A stretch of DNA of 64,000 nt, taken from NCBI GenBank assembly GCA_028386065.3, contig JAKUCV010001067.1:62001-126000 (forward strand), read 5' to 3'. Made by a program: the position numbers and the translations under genes. The notes under the pieces are model-generated. The model worked only from the letters and a program-made list of their open reading frames with translations, did no database searches and was not told the origin of the DNA. The stretch comes from Turnera subulata. Its lineage: Eukaryota; Streptophyta; Magnoliopsida; Malpighiales; Passifloraceae. Shown here one piece after another: positions 9,471 to 21,838 of this stretch (position 1 is the stretch's first letter; each line of letters begins with the position of its first letter).

Positions 9471-12291
9471 CGGGTCTGCATCTTCTGGGGAGAAGATATT
9501 GAATTGATATGCGGTCATGACAAGGTTGGGGTCTCGGTGATGGTACAAAAGAAGGCCGCAGAACTGGGAAAAAATTGGCGGAGGTGTTAGAAAAGATTAA
9601 AAAAACAGAGATAAAGAAACGTAGGTGGGTAGAGGAGTATTAATATTTCGGATGCTACGAGGTTGGGGTTTCGGTGTTTAAAACCACACCAAAACCAATA
9701 TTTTCTCTCTTTTTTTTTCTGTTCAAATCTTGAGAAAACCATCACCAAAAAGAAGAAAGACCAGTGCGCAGACCCATAAAAAGTTACGGTGCCTCACTAA
9801 TTGGGCTATCCTTTTTAACTGATAGTGCTGCTCATTGGGCCTACCCCATTTCCAACCCTTTCGCTTGTAAAAATCTAAAATCTAAACAAGCAAAGCAAAA
9901 CAGAAGGCCCTAGTATGTGTTATTTTAATACGGTTGTACTATCGAATTTTGGGGAAAAATAAAATAAAGATAAAATAAATTGTGGAATAAAGGTACATTG
10001 ATCTAATTTGTAATTTTTTTTCGTAATCGAGATTAAATGGAGGCCGTAGATGAATAAAAAGAATTAAGTAAAATTCCATATCAAAGAAGGTTTTAACAAA
10101 AGAACAGACAACTAAAAACAATGTATAGATCGAGAAGTTAGATGCTAGGCTAAGGGCGGACCTAGAAGACTAGGACTTTAATCAGAACTGTACTACTGAT
10201 CGCACGAGGCAAATTCCCCCACCGAACAATCCGCCCATTAAAATGTTTATAAAAAGTATTTTTATGCCGAATTTAGTATAAAAATATATATTTATTCAAT
10301 ATGCATAATCACATAAATAGCAATCCAAACAGAACTCATTGATTGATTGGAGTAAGAATAAAACTTTGAAAAAGACATCAACCATGGTTCTGTTGCAGAT
10401 CTGAAGAAAATCTAAGATCTACAGAGTTGCTACTATTCCTAAAAGAAGACAGCATCTGGAATCTTAACATAATCGGTATAACCCCAACAAATCCCTTCTT
10501 CATAAGGACCAAAAAAAAAAAAGATGGGAGAAAATGAAAAGAAAATCTGCATCTTTAGCAGTAAAGGAGAAAAATAATATTGTTGGATGGAAAATAATAA
10601 GCAAAAAAGGCACCCATGAACCCTTTTGAAAGGGTAACCAAAGATGAACCACATACCCTTTCCTTTTCTCTCCTCTTCGCTTCGCTTCTCTTCTTCAGGA
10701 GTACAAAATTATTCAAACGCCATAGCACTCTACTAGTTTGTGTTAGGAGTGCCATCGCCGTAAGAGAAGACTAAAACAGGTTGCAAAAGGAGATTCCAAA
10801 GCCAAATACACAGAAAGAATGAAAATCCATGTCAACTGAAGGGCTTTCTGAATCTGCAAGCAGTGAGAAAGAATGCTAAAAATTATTGGAAGAGTGGTTT
10901 TGTTTGGTGGAAGAGGAGCGGTTTTCAAGATCCGAATAGGTGAAAACCCTAGAAAAAAGAGGAGGATATAGAAGGGGTGAGGGAAAGAAATACTAAATAA
11001 AATGCGCACAATATGGGACAAGTGTTGAGAAGAATGGAATATATATTTATTTATTATATAAAGAAAGTAACGACGAATATGATGGTGGTGGTGGGGGTAG
11101 ATAGATTAGGGAGGCAGCATTGAATATTACGATACTAATACTACTATTTAGTAGTTAGGAAGGAGGAGTTGTTTGGTTTGCATTCTTAATAAGCTTCTTT
11201 ACAAAACCACTAGAGAGGCACGCACTGTTGATGAGCATATTTATCGCGTTTCACTTGCATGCATAAACGCGCATCTCTCAATCTGGAGCCAGACTGTTAA
11301 GAATCAATACTCGGTAATCTTTGTAGCAGATATTCAATATTTTTTAGTAAAAAAATCCTTTACAGAAGAAGAAGATATATTGTTCCCAAATTTTACCGTA
11401 TAATCGTTTTATGCATTTAATATTTTAATCACAAGTCAAATTTCTGGGAGCAGTTTATGTGGACGAGGTTCCTTTCCTCCACGTCTCTCCATGTGACATT
11501 AATTAATTTCTACCCTTCCGTAAGTTTCTTTTCGTGTGTAGATAATGCGGATTTCTGTTTTAATACTAAGACAAAATTTAATGTATGAACTGTTATGCAA
11601 GATCATCCAACGGTTAAATTATACTAGTCTCCTACACGGGTATCAAATCTACTATAAAATAATAATAAAAAAAACAATTCTTTTTGGTAAGAACTAAGAA
11701 GAAATGTCAAAACATTTACCAACATATTGAAATGTTAAAATCAAATAAAACATATTGCATCACTTAAAAAAAAAAAAGAAAACAAATTTTGAACAAATTA
11801 AATATAACATATCTACGTGACCAAAAACAACAATTGTGAGACTTCACAAAATTTTCCAAATCTATATTTCATGCTACATACATACAGATCTTATTTATAT
11901 TTTTATACTACATATGAACATGAATGTATACGGTAACTCGAGAAAATTAAAAAGAAGATATTGATTTTAAAAATTAAAAAAAGCTGAACAACCCGAACCC
12001 GCGTGGAATTTCCTTCTTTGTTAAGACAAGTGATTGAGTGACATGGGTGAACACACCCGTGAATCTGTTATGGTTCATTGGGGAAGAAAAAAGGTGAAAT
12101 TATTTATGTGGGCCCATCGTCCTTTTCGAATGGGCTGGGCTCACTCATCCTCTCTTGTTTGTTTTACTTTGGAATGGAATATGCCAAGGATATGACATGA
12201 TCCGACGGCTGAAAAAATGGAAAACTAATCAAAAAAAAAAAAAAACTAAAACGCCGACTGACTCAAGAAAAAGGGAAAACTCCAGCCGTAA
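9471..12291. other. Intergenic DNA without supported genes
   Basis: About 2.8 kb. A (ta) run sits at 9238-9250 just outside, and several A- and T-runs occur. Short frames here (for example one with hydrophobic Phe-rich text at 10743-11021) are low-complexity shadows of AT-rich DNA. I see no repeat pair, RNA gene or protein match. Confidence 0.4.
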
Positions 12292-14021
12292 CTTTGCTGG
12301 GATAAGCACCCCCGGAGTCCTATAACTTATTTCGAAATCCCATTTGAGTCCTATAATGTCCAAATAATCTATTCGAGTCCTATAACTTCTAAAAACAACA
12401 CTAAATGAGTCCCCGTTTATGATTCTGTTAAATTTTCTGTTATCTTTAAGAATTTTTAATCCCTATAAGTATACATAATATTATTTTAATCCTTATAATT
12501 TTCAAATTTTTTTATTTGAATCCTTTAAAAAATAATAAAAAATTAAAAAAGAGCGATTCGAAATACTAAATGCATATCTCTATATATATTAGCCTTTAGG
12601 ATTTAGAATTTAGGATACAAGTGAAGTAGTAAGTTGAAAATACTAAATATTAAAATCGTAAATTCTAAACCCTAAATACAAAAACCAAAAATAATAAATT
12701 ACAAAACTCTCAATTTTATATCCTAAATATTTAAATTTTAAAATGTTAAACCCTAAACCAAAAATCCTAAAATTCTAATCTCTAAATCCTAAATCCTACA
12801 TTCTAAACTCTAAATACTAGATTCTTAGTCTTATAGGGTTTAAGGTTTAGGGTTTAGGATTTTAGGGTTTAGAATTTTAGGGTTTAGGGTTTTAAGGTTT
12901 TAGGGTTTAGGGTTTAGGGTTTTAGCATTTAGGATTTAGGGTTTTAGGGTTTAGGGTTTTAAGGTTTTAGGGTTTAAGGTTTAGGATTCTAGGGTTTAGG
13001 GTTTAGGGTTTTAGGGTTTTTAGGGTTTAAGGTTTTAGAATTTAGGGTTTAGGGTTTAGGATTTAGGGTTTAGGGTTTGGGTTTAGGATTTTAGGGTCTA
13101 GGGTCTAGGGTTTAAGGTTTTAGGGTTTGAGATTTAGGGTTTATGATTTAGGGTGTTAAGGTGTAGGTTTTAAGGTTTTTTATGATTAGGGGTTTAATAT
13201 TTTTTGGATAAGAATTTAGGGTTTAGGGTTTAAAATTTTGGGATTTAAAGTTTAGGATTTTAGGTTATTAGGGTTTAAAAATTAGGATTTAAGTTTTTTA
13301 GGATTTAGAGTTTAGAGGTCTATGATATGAAGTTAAGGATTTTAGGGTTTAGTGTTTGAGTTTTTAGTGTATAAGAATTAATATTTTGAGGTTTAGGATT
13401 TAGAATTTAGGATTTAGTGTTTTAATATTTTTGGGTTTAGAGTTTAAGGTTTTTGGTTTTTAGGATTTACGATATAAGAATGAGGGTTTAAGATTTTTAG
13501 AGATTAGAATTTAGGGTTTTGGTTTTAGAGTTTAGGATTTTAGGATGTATGGTTTAGTGTTTAAGGTTTTTAAGATTTAAAATTTAGAGATTTATGATAT
13601 AAAATTTAAAATTTCTGAATTTCGTGTTTTTGGTTTTGGGGTTTAGAATTTACGATGTTAGGATTTAGTATGTTTGGCTTACTACTTCATTTTTTATCCT
13701 AAATTCGTAACCTTAAAATCTAATATATGTAATAATGTGCATTTAGTTGTTTGAGTCCTCCTTTCTTATTTTTTATTATTTTTTAAAAGATTCAAACAAA
13801 AATTTTTGAAAATTATAAGGACTAAAATAATATTATGTATTTTTGTAGGGACTAAAAATTCTTAAAGATAACAGAAAATTTAACGGAATCATAGACGGGA
13901 CTCATTTGGTGTTATTTTTAGAAATTATAGGACTCAGATCGATTGTTTGGAAGTTATAGGACTCAAATGGGATTTGGAGAAAAGTTATAGGACTCGCGGT
14001 GCAATTATCCCCTTTGCTGGG
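12292..14021. mobile_element. Long-TIR element with degenerate telomere-like (TTTAGGG) core
   Basis: Inverted arms of roughly 350 bases: the left arm begins gggataagcacccccgg and repeats 'gagtcctataactt'; the right arm (to 14011) mirrors it with 'aagttataggactc'. The direct repeat CTTTGCTGGG occurs at 12292-12301 and 14012-14021, consistent with a 9-10 bp Mutator-type duplication (exact border ambiguous by three G). Between the arms, about 12660-12810 is written in the aaccctaaa orientation and about 12830-13640 in the tttagggttt orientation, with many variant units (tttaggattt, ttagggtt). There is no ORF. Arms and duplication are directly visible; the superfamily is inferred. Confidence 0.75.
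12830..13640 (+). repeat. Degenerate interstitial telomere-like array
   Basis: Dense variants of the plant telomere unit TTTAGGG, with frequent insertions (tttaagg, tttaggatt) and no long perfect run. It is embedded in the long-TIR element, so it spreads with that element and is not a chromosome end. Confidence 0.8.
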
Positions 14022-14505
14022 GCTGGACTTGTGTGGTTTGTTTCTATTTAAGTTGACGATGATGGCCCCCAATGAAAGCCATGGGCTCTTGGGGACGTTG
14101 ATTAATTGATGCTTTTTGTAAATGCAGAAATAGATTCCGTTTTTAATTCTCAAATGAGAAAAATTCTGAGCAAAGTTAAAATTGCTAATAATCATTTACT
14201 ATTTCCACGATCCACTTGAGTAATAATAGGTTGTGACGCAGCATGACCCCATATGCAAAGTTCAGCCCAGGTAAGAGAGAAAATGTGGCACATCTATATA
14301 TATCAGACTCACCAAAATTTTAAACATTGATTTGGGTTTGAAATTGGAAGATGTGGGAAATTTACTAGAAGAATCGATGTAAATCAGCCTTTGATTCCCT
14401 CGCATGTATGAAATGAAATCAACAACCAACCCATAAGCAAACTTCCCAATTCCCACGACACAAAATCACATTCAATCAAATGTAGTTAAAATGAAGAGAG
14501 CATAC

Positions 14506-14597
14506 TGTTGTCATCATTATCTTTGCTAATGACTTCGACATAGCAACGGTCTAAATTCAGATTCACGTCCCCACTAGCCAAGTAGCAACGGTCTAAA
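14506..14597 (-). pseudogene. HSP90-7 (GRP94/SHEPHERD-like) pseudogene, downstream exon piece
   Basis: The minus strand reads LASGDVNL then NLDRC and YVEVISKDNDD before a gtatgc donor at 14505. It matches the N-terminal ATPase domain of the ER HSP90 (families read TSGDLNL and DYVEVISKHNDD), but the stretch with the conserved glycine-rich ATP-lid loop between them is missing and replaced by a few residues of a local repeat. This is the continuation of the exon pieces at 20738-21014, from which it is separated by LINE-B. The reading 'atagcaacggtctaaatt' at 14539 repeats the LINE-B target sequence, so a small local duplication existed before insertion. Confidence 0.75.
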
Positions 14598-14711
14598 AAG
14601 AAAACCAAACGCTCAAAATGACTTAGAGAGAGAAGCTCCTGCTCCTGCTTCTCTCTCACTTTTCCAAAATGAACCAAAACGAATTAAAACGCCCAATTCT
14701 TCCCTGCAGAT

Positions 14712-15905
14712 TCCCATTTGTTCAAAACCCCATGTGAGGAAGATAGGACCACCAAGAAAGCAAAACGGAAGTCAAATGAGAACCGACCCTTAGAGTCCCC
14801 TGATGAATCCATGTCAGACCTGACCCCTTCATACAAGGATAAACTTACTGCTACAGAGATGGTGGAAGACGATTCCTAGTTTGAGACGGAGGAGGCCGAT
14901 TATGAAGATGGCGATTGTTGCATTGTGGAGGGTGAAAATGGACCAGAGGTGGTGCTCTCCAACGCCTTTAGGCAGAGGCTTGACAAAGCGAGGGAGAAGG
15001 CAGTCGTAATAAAGCTGATGGGAAGATCCATAGGTTACAAAGTGCTGCAAACCAAACTGCAAGCAATGTGGAAGTCTTTTGGGCCATACCGAATCATAGA
15101 TCTCGATAACAACTTTTTCATAGTTCGGTTCAGAGACAATCAAGACTATCTGCAAGCTTTGATGGACGGCCCTTGGATAATCTTCGGAAATGTCCTAGCA
15201 GTCCAGCCCTGGTCTCCTAACTTCAAGGCATCAACAGGCAAGATAGCGAAAGTTGCTACCTGGGTGCGCTTTCCGGATATCAATATAAACAGGTATCACC
15301 CTCGAATTGTCTCCTCTCTTGGAAATTTGGTTGGCAATACTCTCAAGTTGGATGATAATACGGTTACCATAAAACGTGGAAAATTTGCTAAAGTAGCTGT
15401 AATTGTGGACTTGGAGAAGCCACTCAAGGGCACTGTCAAGCTAGATGGAGAAGATATTCGTGTGGGCTATGAGGGGATTCCCTAAATCTGCTACAGTTGC
15501 GGAAGAGTTGGTCACCCACTATCAAACTGCCCACAAAACCAGCAGACATCCACCCAAGTCCCAATGGTAGAGGCACCAATCTCAACACCTCCGAACCCTC
15601 CCGCTTCCAACCAGGCTCAACCAACAACCACTCCACCACCAAAAGAACCCGCCCTCAGCGAGTAGATGACAGTCCAAACACGAAACTATCGTCAACCAAG
15701 GAGAATACCAGAGTCTAAGCCATATGGAGCAGCTCCACTGGAGAATTCCTCTCTCTCTAATCGCTTTCAGTTTCTGGCGGCGACCGGTGCATACGATGTC
15801 CCTCCCAGTGTAAACCCGAGTGAAACCCCAAACCCCTTCCAAGCCCAACCTAAACAGACCAAACTACCTCAGCCTATCAAAAAGAAAAGCCCTGCAACTA
15901 AAGCC
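14712..15905 (+). pseudogene. LINE-B ORF1 (DUF4283 plus CCHC knuckle), broken
   Basis: An acidic leader (ESPDESMSDLTPSYKD) is cut by a TAG at about 14878. The DUF4283 block follows in the same frame: LSNAFRQRLDKAREKAVVIK, WKSFGPYRIIDLDNNFFIV, DGPWIIFGNVLAVQPW, LGNLVGNTLKLDDN. A TAA at 15483-15485 stops it directly before the zinc knuckle C-YS-C-GRVG-H-PLSN-C, which is still readable just downstream in frame. Close relative of the LINE-A ORF1. A live product would bind LINE RNA. Confidence 0.85.
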
Positions 15906-16520
15906 TAATAATAATCTAAAAATCAACCCACTAACCAGCATGCCCAATCGGCCCGTCCACCCCTAAATAATCTCTCCAATTACCTAAATTTTACAAACAA
16001 CCCAGGACAATGTTCTAAAGCCCCACAACAAAAGGCCAAAAACACAACACTCCCATCTCCCATGGCCCGAGCTAAGCTCAGCCCAACCCCAATTCTAAAC
16101 AATCAAAACATCAATCAACCAAACAATCGGCCTCAACTAATCACTCAGTTGTGGTGCTTGACGAGTCCGAGCACCGCCGCGTGTTAACCATCCCCTCTAA
16201 TGCAACAAATGCTCACCGCACCCTCCCTCCCGCTCCACCTTTCACCTCCACTGAAACAACCAAACCTCCTGACCTACCGAGCTATACCAATGGCCAGGCG
16301 CCCAGTTGTCCCATGGATGGAGTGGAAGCCACTAACCCAACAGCTTTGGATGAAATCCTACCAATCCAAACTGTTATATCGATGGAGGAAAGTACTCAAA
16401 GCGATGATGGTGATACCGTCAGTAAGATGCAAATTGAGGTGGCTATGGCTACTACTACTGTTTGAGCGTCCCGCTCATCTAATTCCAATGTAATGATCTT
16501 TGCTTTCTCTTCTGTATAAT

Positions 16521-19500
16521 ATGATTATGATGGCTATCATGTCTTGGAATTGCTAGGGAGCTGGAAAAAAACAATTCAAACCGAAGATGAAGGAGTTACG
16601 TCAAGATCATAAACTTGCAATTGCAATTGTCGTCGAACCAAGAATCAGCGGTCGAAAGGCGGGCAGAGTAATTAAAAGTCTGGGATTTTCTCACTCACAC
16701 CGGGTTGATGCTAGAGGTTATGCGGGAGGTATTTGGCTTATGTGGGATATAAGGGAGATTACTATCCAGGTGGAATATAGCCACACCCAATTCATCCATG
16801 CGAAAGTATTCACTCCAAATTGTTCATTTGCACTCACCGCAGTATATGGCAGCCCCCAAGAATCGTGGAGAAAATTTCTATGGCAAAATTTGGAGGCCTT
16901 AGCACCCCAAGTGGCAGACCCTTGGGTTATAGCAGGAGATTTTAATGCCATTCTTGCAGGAGAAGAGAGACTGAATCACTCGGGAAAATAAGGGACTGCT
17001 AATAAACTCTTTTTGCAGTGTTTGTACGAGGCGCAGCTGGTTTATTTAGGCTTTATAGGACCCAAATTTACTTGGAGAAGTGGGGGACGACATGCCCGCA
17101 TTGATAGAATGATTGGAATGGTTGTCTGCCTTCCCGAAATGCTCAGTTCGTCACCTCCCATTGTTATGTTCAGACCATTGTCCTGTCTTGATGCAAACCA
17201 CCCCCTTACTAAGATCACAGCCTCCTAAAAGGGCATTCAAATTCCAAGCGGCCTGGGTATCTCATCCCGACTTCACTAACTTTGTGGCTAATCATTGGGC
17301 CCCTAAGGAAGATGCAGTTGCAGCGATCACAAATTTCACTGGGAAGATTCAGAATTGGAACAGACAGGTTTTTGGCAACATCCATTTAAAAAAGAGGAAA
17401 CTGATCTCAAGAATTGATGGCATACAACGGTTCCTCGAAAGGAAACCTTCCCAATTCCTCTCAAATCTTGAATTGGAGCTGCACCTAGAACTCGAGGGGA
17501 TATTGATGCAGGAAGAAATTCTTTAGCAACAAAAATCAAGAATTCAATGGATTAAAGCAGGAGACCGGAACACCTCCTTTTTCCATGGCACAGCATCTGT
17601 ACGGTATAAGAAAAATCCTGTGATTGCCTTGAAGGACGGGGACAACCAATGGCATAATGATCTGGAGGAAGTCCAAAACATGGTTATGGCTTATTTCAGG
17701 GAGCTGTTTACGGATGATACACCACCTTTTTCGGGGTTTTTTATACGAAACAGCTTCCAAAAATTAACCAAAGACATCTAGAATTGCTTGACAGCCCCGG
17801 TGAACATAAACGAAGTCAAGGAGAGTCTCTTTCAAATGGATCCACTTAAATCCCCAGTGCCGGACAGGCTAAACCCCCTCTTCTATCAATCTCAATGGGA
17901 GATAGTGGGTGAAGGTTTGTAGTCCTTTGTTTGCTCAGTTTTTGAAGATGATGCTTGGCGGAAAGAACTTAATCAAACCTTCCTTGCGCTCATCCTGAAA
18001 GTTTCTAAACCGGAGGTAATAAAACAATTTCGACCCATTGGATTGTGCAACGTTCTGTACAAAATTGTGACAAAGGTAATTGTGAATAGATTGAAACCAT
18101 TCCTGCCGCAATTAGTAGCACCTACTCAAAGCAGCTTTGTCCCTGGAAGACAAATCATCGATAACATTATCATTATCCAATAAGCAATTCATACAATGAA
18201 GAAGAGAAAAGGGGAAGGTGGCTATATGGCAATCAAGATTGACTTGGAAAAGGCCTATGATAGGCTCAAATGAGAATTCATCCATGATACCTTACTTGAA
18301 GTAGGACTGCCTCCTCCACTTATTGGAATCATCATGAAGTGTGTTACCACTGCATCTATGCAAGTACTGTGGAACGATGTACCAACTCAAGCCTTTACCC
18401 CTACCCGTGGAATAAGACAAGGTGACCTAATCTCTCCATACCTTTTTGTCCTTTGTATGGAGCGACTCGGTCACCTTATTAATGACTCGGTGAATAGGGG
18501 GTTTATGGAGGCCGATTAGCCTGAGTCAAGGAGGACCATCAATCTCTCATATTTTCTTTGCGAATGACTTAGTTATTTTTGCGGAAGCATCAAGAGAACA
18601 GGTGGGTGTCATTGCCCATTGCTTGAATTGGTTTTGGGAAGTTTCCGGACAAAAGGTGAGTAAAGACAAGACTCGAATATTTTTCTCAAAGAATGTCCCA
18701 AGTTCCCTTGCCTCAGAAATCAGTCACCACTTGGATTTTCAACGTACTTCCAATCTGGAGAGATATTTAGGGGTCCCCGTGATACATGGAAGGGCTGGAA
18801 AACAGACTTATCAATATGTGCTGGAGAAGGCCCAAGCAAAACTGAGCGGAAGCCAATCAGCTTTCATTAGCTGGACGGATCACACTTGAGAAGTCAGTTC
18901 TCTCAACCATGCCAAACTATGCCATGCAAACGGTATGGCTCCCTCGCTCCATCTGTGACAAGCTGGACAGTTTATGTAGACAATCCATTTGGGGCTCCGA
19001 TGAGGCCGCATGAAAATGTCATTTAATAGGGTGGGACACGTTGTGCCAACCAAAGAACTGTCGAGGTCATGGATTGAAGATGGCCAGAGAAGCTAACGAG
19101 GCCTCCATTATGAAACTGGCCTGGAGATTAATCACAAATCCAGATTCACTATGGGCCCGGGTCTTGAAGTGCAAATACTTCAGAGAGTCTACCTCATTCC
19201 CAGAAAAAGTGGAACCCAAAGCCGGTTCTACCACATGGCGGGCAATATGCAAAGTGTGGGATTTAGTCCAAGAACGTATTTCCTGGTTTGTGGGAAATGG
19301 AGAATCAATCCGATTTTGGAAAGACTCTTGGATGGAGTTGGATGGTTGTTTACTTGATCACACAATTTCACAGGTCCCACTAATGCGACAAGAGGAGCTG
19401 CTGGTGGAATACGTGAATGAATGGGGAATGTGGAATTGGGACAAAATCCAACCATATCTACCTGAACAAGTCTGCCTCAAAATCTGGGCGCAATTGCCGC

Positions 19501-20622
19501 CGACTGATAGCAGAGGAGAAGACAGAATTAAATGGCAACCTGACACTAAAGGCCACTTTTCTGTGAGATCAGCCTACATGTCGCGCAACCAGGACTCCTG
19601 GCAACCCGAAGAATCCATTTGGAAGGCTGTCTGGGGATGGAAGGGATCTGCATGCATCTGTTCATTCCTATGGCTAGCCTATCATAATCGTCTCATGACC
19701 AACCAGATTCGCTTTAGCCGGCACATAACACCCTCCCCTCATTGTGAAAGATGCTCTATGGACGCCGAGACAACTCTACATGTACTAAGGGACTGCCCTT
19801 ATGCCCGGCACATTTGGGTGGCGCTTTTTGACGGATACGGTCCTATTTTCTTCCAGGAAATTGACCCTAAGGTATGGTTCCTGAACAACCTTCAGTCTAG
19901 AACCAACAGCTGCAGGGTCTGCTAAGAAGCACTATCTTTGGAGTAGCTTGTTGGAGGTTGTGGACCTGGCGCAACTCTGCCATCTTTGAACCAGAAAATG
20001 ACCTCCCTCTCCACCCTGCGAGCGTGATAATCCAGTCCACCAAGGAGTTCCTCTACAGCTGGAACTCTAGGTGTCCCAACTCTAATCACCCTGCTCCTAT
20101 AAACCCAGCTGTTTCCCATTGGTCACTTCCGCCCCACAACATGCGGAAATTAAATGTTGATGGCCAGTCAAACAACTAAGTGAGACAGCTACAACAGGGG
20201 AATTAATTCGAGATTGTTCAGGTCAATGGCTGTCCGATTTTGTCTTAAATATTGGATCATGCACACCAATAAAAGCGGAACTTAGAGCCATCTTGGAAGG
20301 TCTTCAGCACGCGTGGGAGAATGCCTGTAGGTCTCTTATCTTGGAATCAAACTCGCAAGTTGCAGTGGAGTGGATCAAGTCCGAATTAGACTTCGATGTT
20401 TAGCTTGATAACATTGTTTGCGAGATTAAATCACTCTTGCACAAGCCTTGGTTTGTTGAGGTTCATTTCGTCTATAGGGAGGCTAACTTCTGTGCAAACT
20501 TTTTAACAAATCTTGCTCATCAATATCTTTTGGGTCTAACCATTCTGGAAAACCCGCCTGTGGGTCTGTTGGATCTTCTTATGAAGGACATAAACGCCGT
20601 GGGAATGCCCAGGCCTTTTTAA
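16521..20622 (+). pseudogene. LINE-B ORF2: endonuclease, reverse transcriptase, zf-RVT, RNase H; broken
   Basis: The frame starts MSWNC then a TAG in place of the usual Gln of the WNCQG motif. The APE-type endonuclease continues with IVVEPRISG, AVYGSPQE and WVIAGDFNAIL, broken by a stop at 16989 and shifts near 17100-17220 (SDHCPVLM in another frame). The RT domain reads FRPIGLCNVLYKIVTK, SSFVPGRQI, MAIKIDLEKAYDRLK (then stop), GIRQGDLISPYLFVL. The catalytic motif is FFANDL instead of FADD (codon AAT at 18563-18565). Thumb/zf-RVT: CERCSMDAETTLHVLRDCPYA near 19735-19800, then RNase H remnants to NAVGMPRPF. At least six stops or shifts, so no active protein. Confidence 0.88.
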
Positions 20623-20737
20623 TGTGCTGGTGTTTTGCTGAGCATAATATAAATATCACTTTCAGATAAACAAAAGTAGCAACGGTCTAAATTCCAACTT
20701 CTTGCACCATTACATTAGAAAAGATATAAATAAGTAC

Positions 20738-21014
20738 CTGACGTCCCGGACTTGGCTATGGTCCCAAATTCTTTATCAAATCATCATTTGCCATACCAAT
20801 ACCTCTCTCGCGAATAGAAAGAATCCTCTTCTCTTTGTCAAGCTTAATCTGTGCCCAGAGAAGCACAAATTTATAAACAACGAACCATGTAATCTTTCCA
20901 ACAATTTCGCCGGTAAAATCATAAGCCTCGAGCTCACTAACTAACCAACCTGGATGTCAAGCTTGACGTTATCACCTTCTCCCAAAACGTCTTTATCGGT
21001 GAGTTGTCGAGCGC
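20738..21014 (-). pseudogene. HSP90-7 (GRP94/SHEPHERD-like) pseudogene, two exon pieces
   Basis: Minus strand exon a (21014-20950) encodes QLTDKDVLGEGDNVKLDIQ after a cag acceptor, then a gttggt donor and a 101-base intron. Exon b (20848-20738) encodes IKLDKEKRILSIRERGIGM, ANDDLIKNLG and, after a one-base deletion, TIAKSGTS, with a gtactt donor. This is the N-terminal ATP-binding domain of the ER-resident HSP90 family (GRP94), which folds receptor proteins such as CLAVATA-type kinases. Retained introns show a genomic duplicate, not a retrocopy. The next piece is at 14597-14506 across LINE-B. No first exon or C-terminal domains are seen in the window. Confidence 0.82.
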
Positions 21015-21723
21015 CTGCAATATAATTCATTCAAATCAATCAAACAATCAATGACCACATAAACGGACATGGCCACCACCAACTTGTAACAAAATCACTA
21101 AAAGTATTCCAAACCCAAATCAATCTAAAAGTATTCCAAACCCAAATCAATGTTAGGACATTAATTTTTCCAAAGATTTTAATGCTTGCTGACAAATTTA
21201 CTAGAAGAATCGATGTAGAAGTGTGGCATCTTTGCAAGATAATTGTTTGGTCCTTCCTAAAGAAGAAAAAAACAAAATGTTAGTGTTAGATAATTAACAT
21301 GAACAATCATAATAATCAGGAATCAAGAGACGATAATTTAATTCCCAATTCAATCATTAACATAATACCCATTAGATCTTAGAACTAATTATCTCCCACT
21401 AATAGCATGAGGTTAAAGACATACCTGGTAAATCGATTATGTTGTCTTCTAAATTCTCTTAATCTCCTCTTGATTTGTCTTGATGCCTTCATGAGGAATA
21501 GATTTCTCTCTCTTGCCTCTGTCTTTCTTACTAACGTTTGTCAGATGGTGTAACAGAACGTTAAGCGACTGGAGAGAGAGGACCTATTCCATAATATTGT
21601 ATTTATACACCCCATCAAGTGTTGATTAGAAAACCCTAATAGTTGACCAATAGGATTTTGCCACGTCATTAAATAAAACCTAATATTATATGGGCCACAT
21701 AAAAGGAAAATATTCTTACATTC
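21015..21723. other. Intergenic DNA up to the assembly gap
   Basis: A 30-bp direct repeat ('agtattccaaacccaaatca' unit) occurs at about 21102 and 21131. A 24-base stretch at 21194-21217 is identical and in the same orientation to 14358-14381 on the far side of the HSP90 relic. Otherwise AT-rich sequence with no ORF. Confidence 0.45.
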
Positions 21724-21838
21724 NNNNNNNNNNNNNNNNNNNNNNNNNNNNNNNNNNNNNNNNNNNNNNNNNNNNNNNNNNNNNNNNNNNNNNNNNNNNN
21801 NNNNNNNNNNNNNNNNNNNNNNNNNNNNNNNNNNNNNN
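21724..21838. other. Assembly gap (115 N)
   Basis: Unresolved bases. Any ORF crossing this run is an artefact. Confidence 1.

Larger units (their letters stand above)
14580..20691 (+). mobile_element. LINE-B: full-length L1-type LINE, decayed, 18-bp target duplication
   Basis: The direct repeat AAGTAGCAACGGTCTAAA lies at 14580-14597 and 20674-20691 and brackets a 6.08-kb insertion. Inside are a leader, ORF1 (about 14712-15900) and ORF2 (16521-20622) in the order expected for L1. Both ORFs carry stops and shifts. The perfect duplication next to strongly damaged ORFs suggests that the copy was already defective or that the target site has been spared by chance. The 3' end ('ttcagataaacaa') lacks a long A tail. 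Confidence 0.88.

Noticed and set aside
10743..11021. A hydrophobic 92-codon minus-strand frame
   Set aside because: Phe/Leu-rich text from purine-rich DNA, with no start context, homologue or neighbouring exons.
12830..13640. Telomere-like array as a possible chromosome end or fusion scar
   Set aside because: It is degenerate, interstitial, and enclosed by inverted arms with a short direct repeat, so it belongs to a transposable element.
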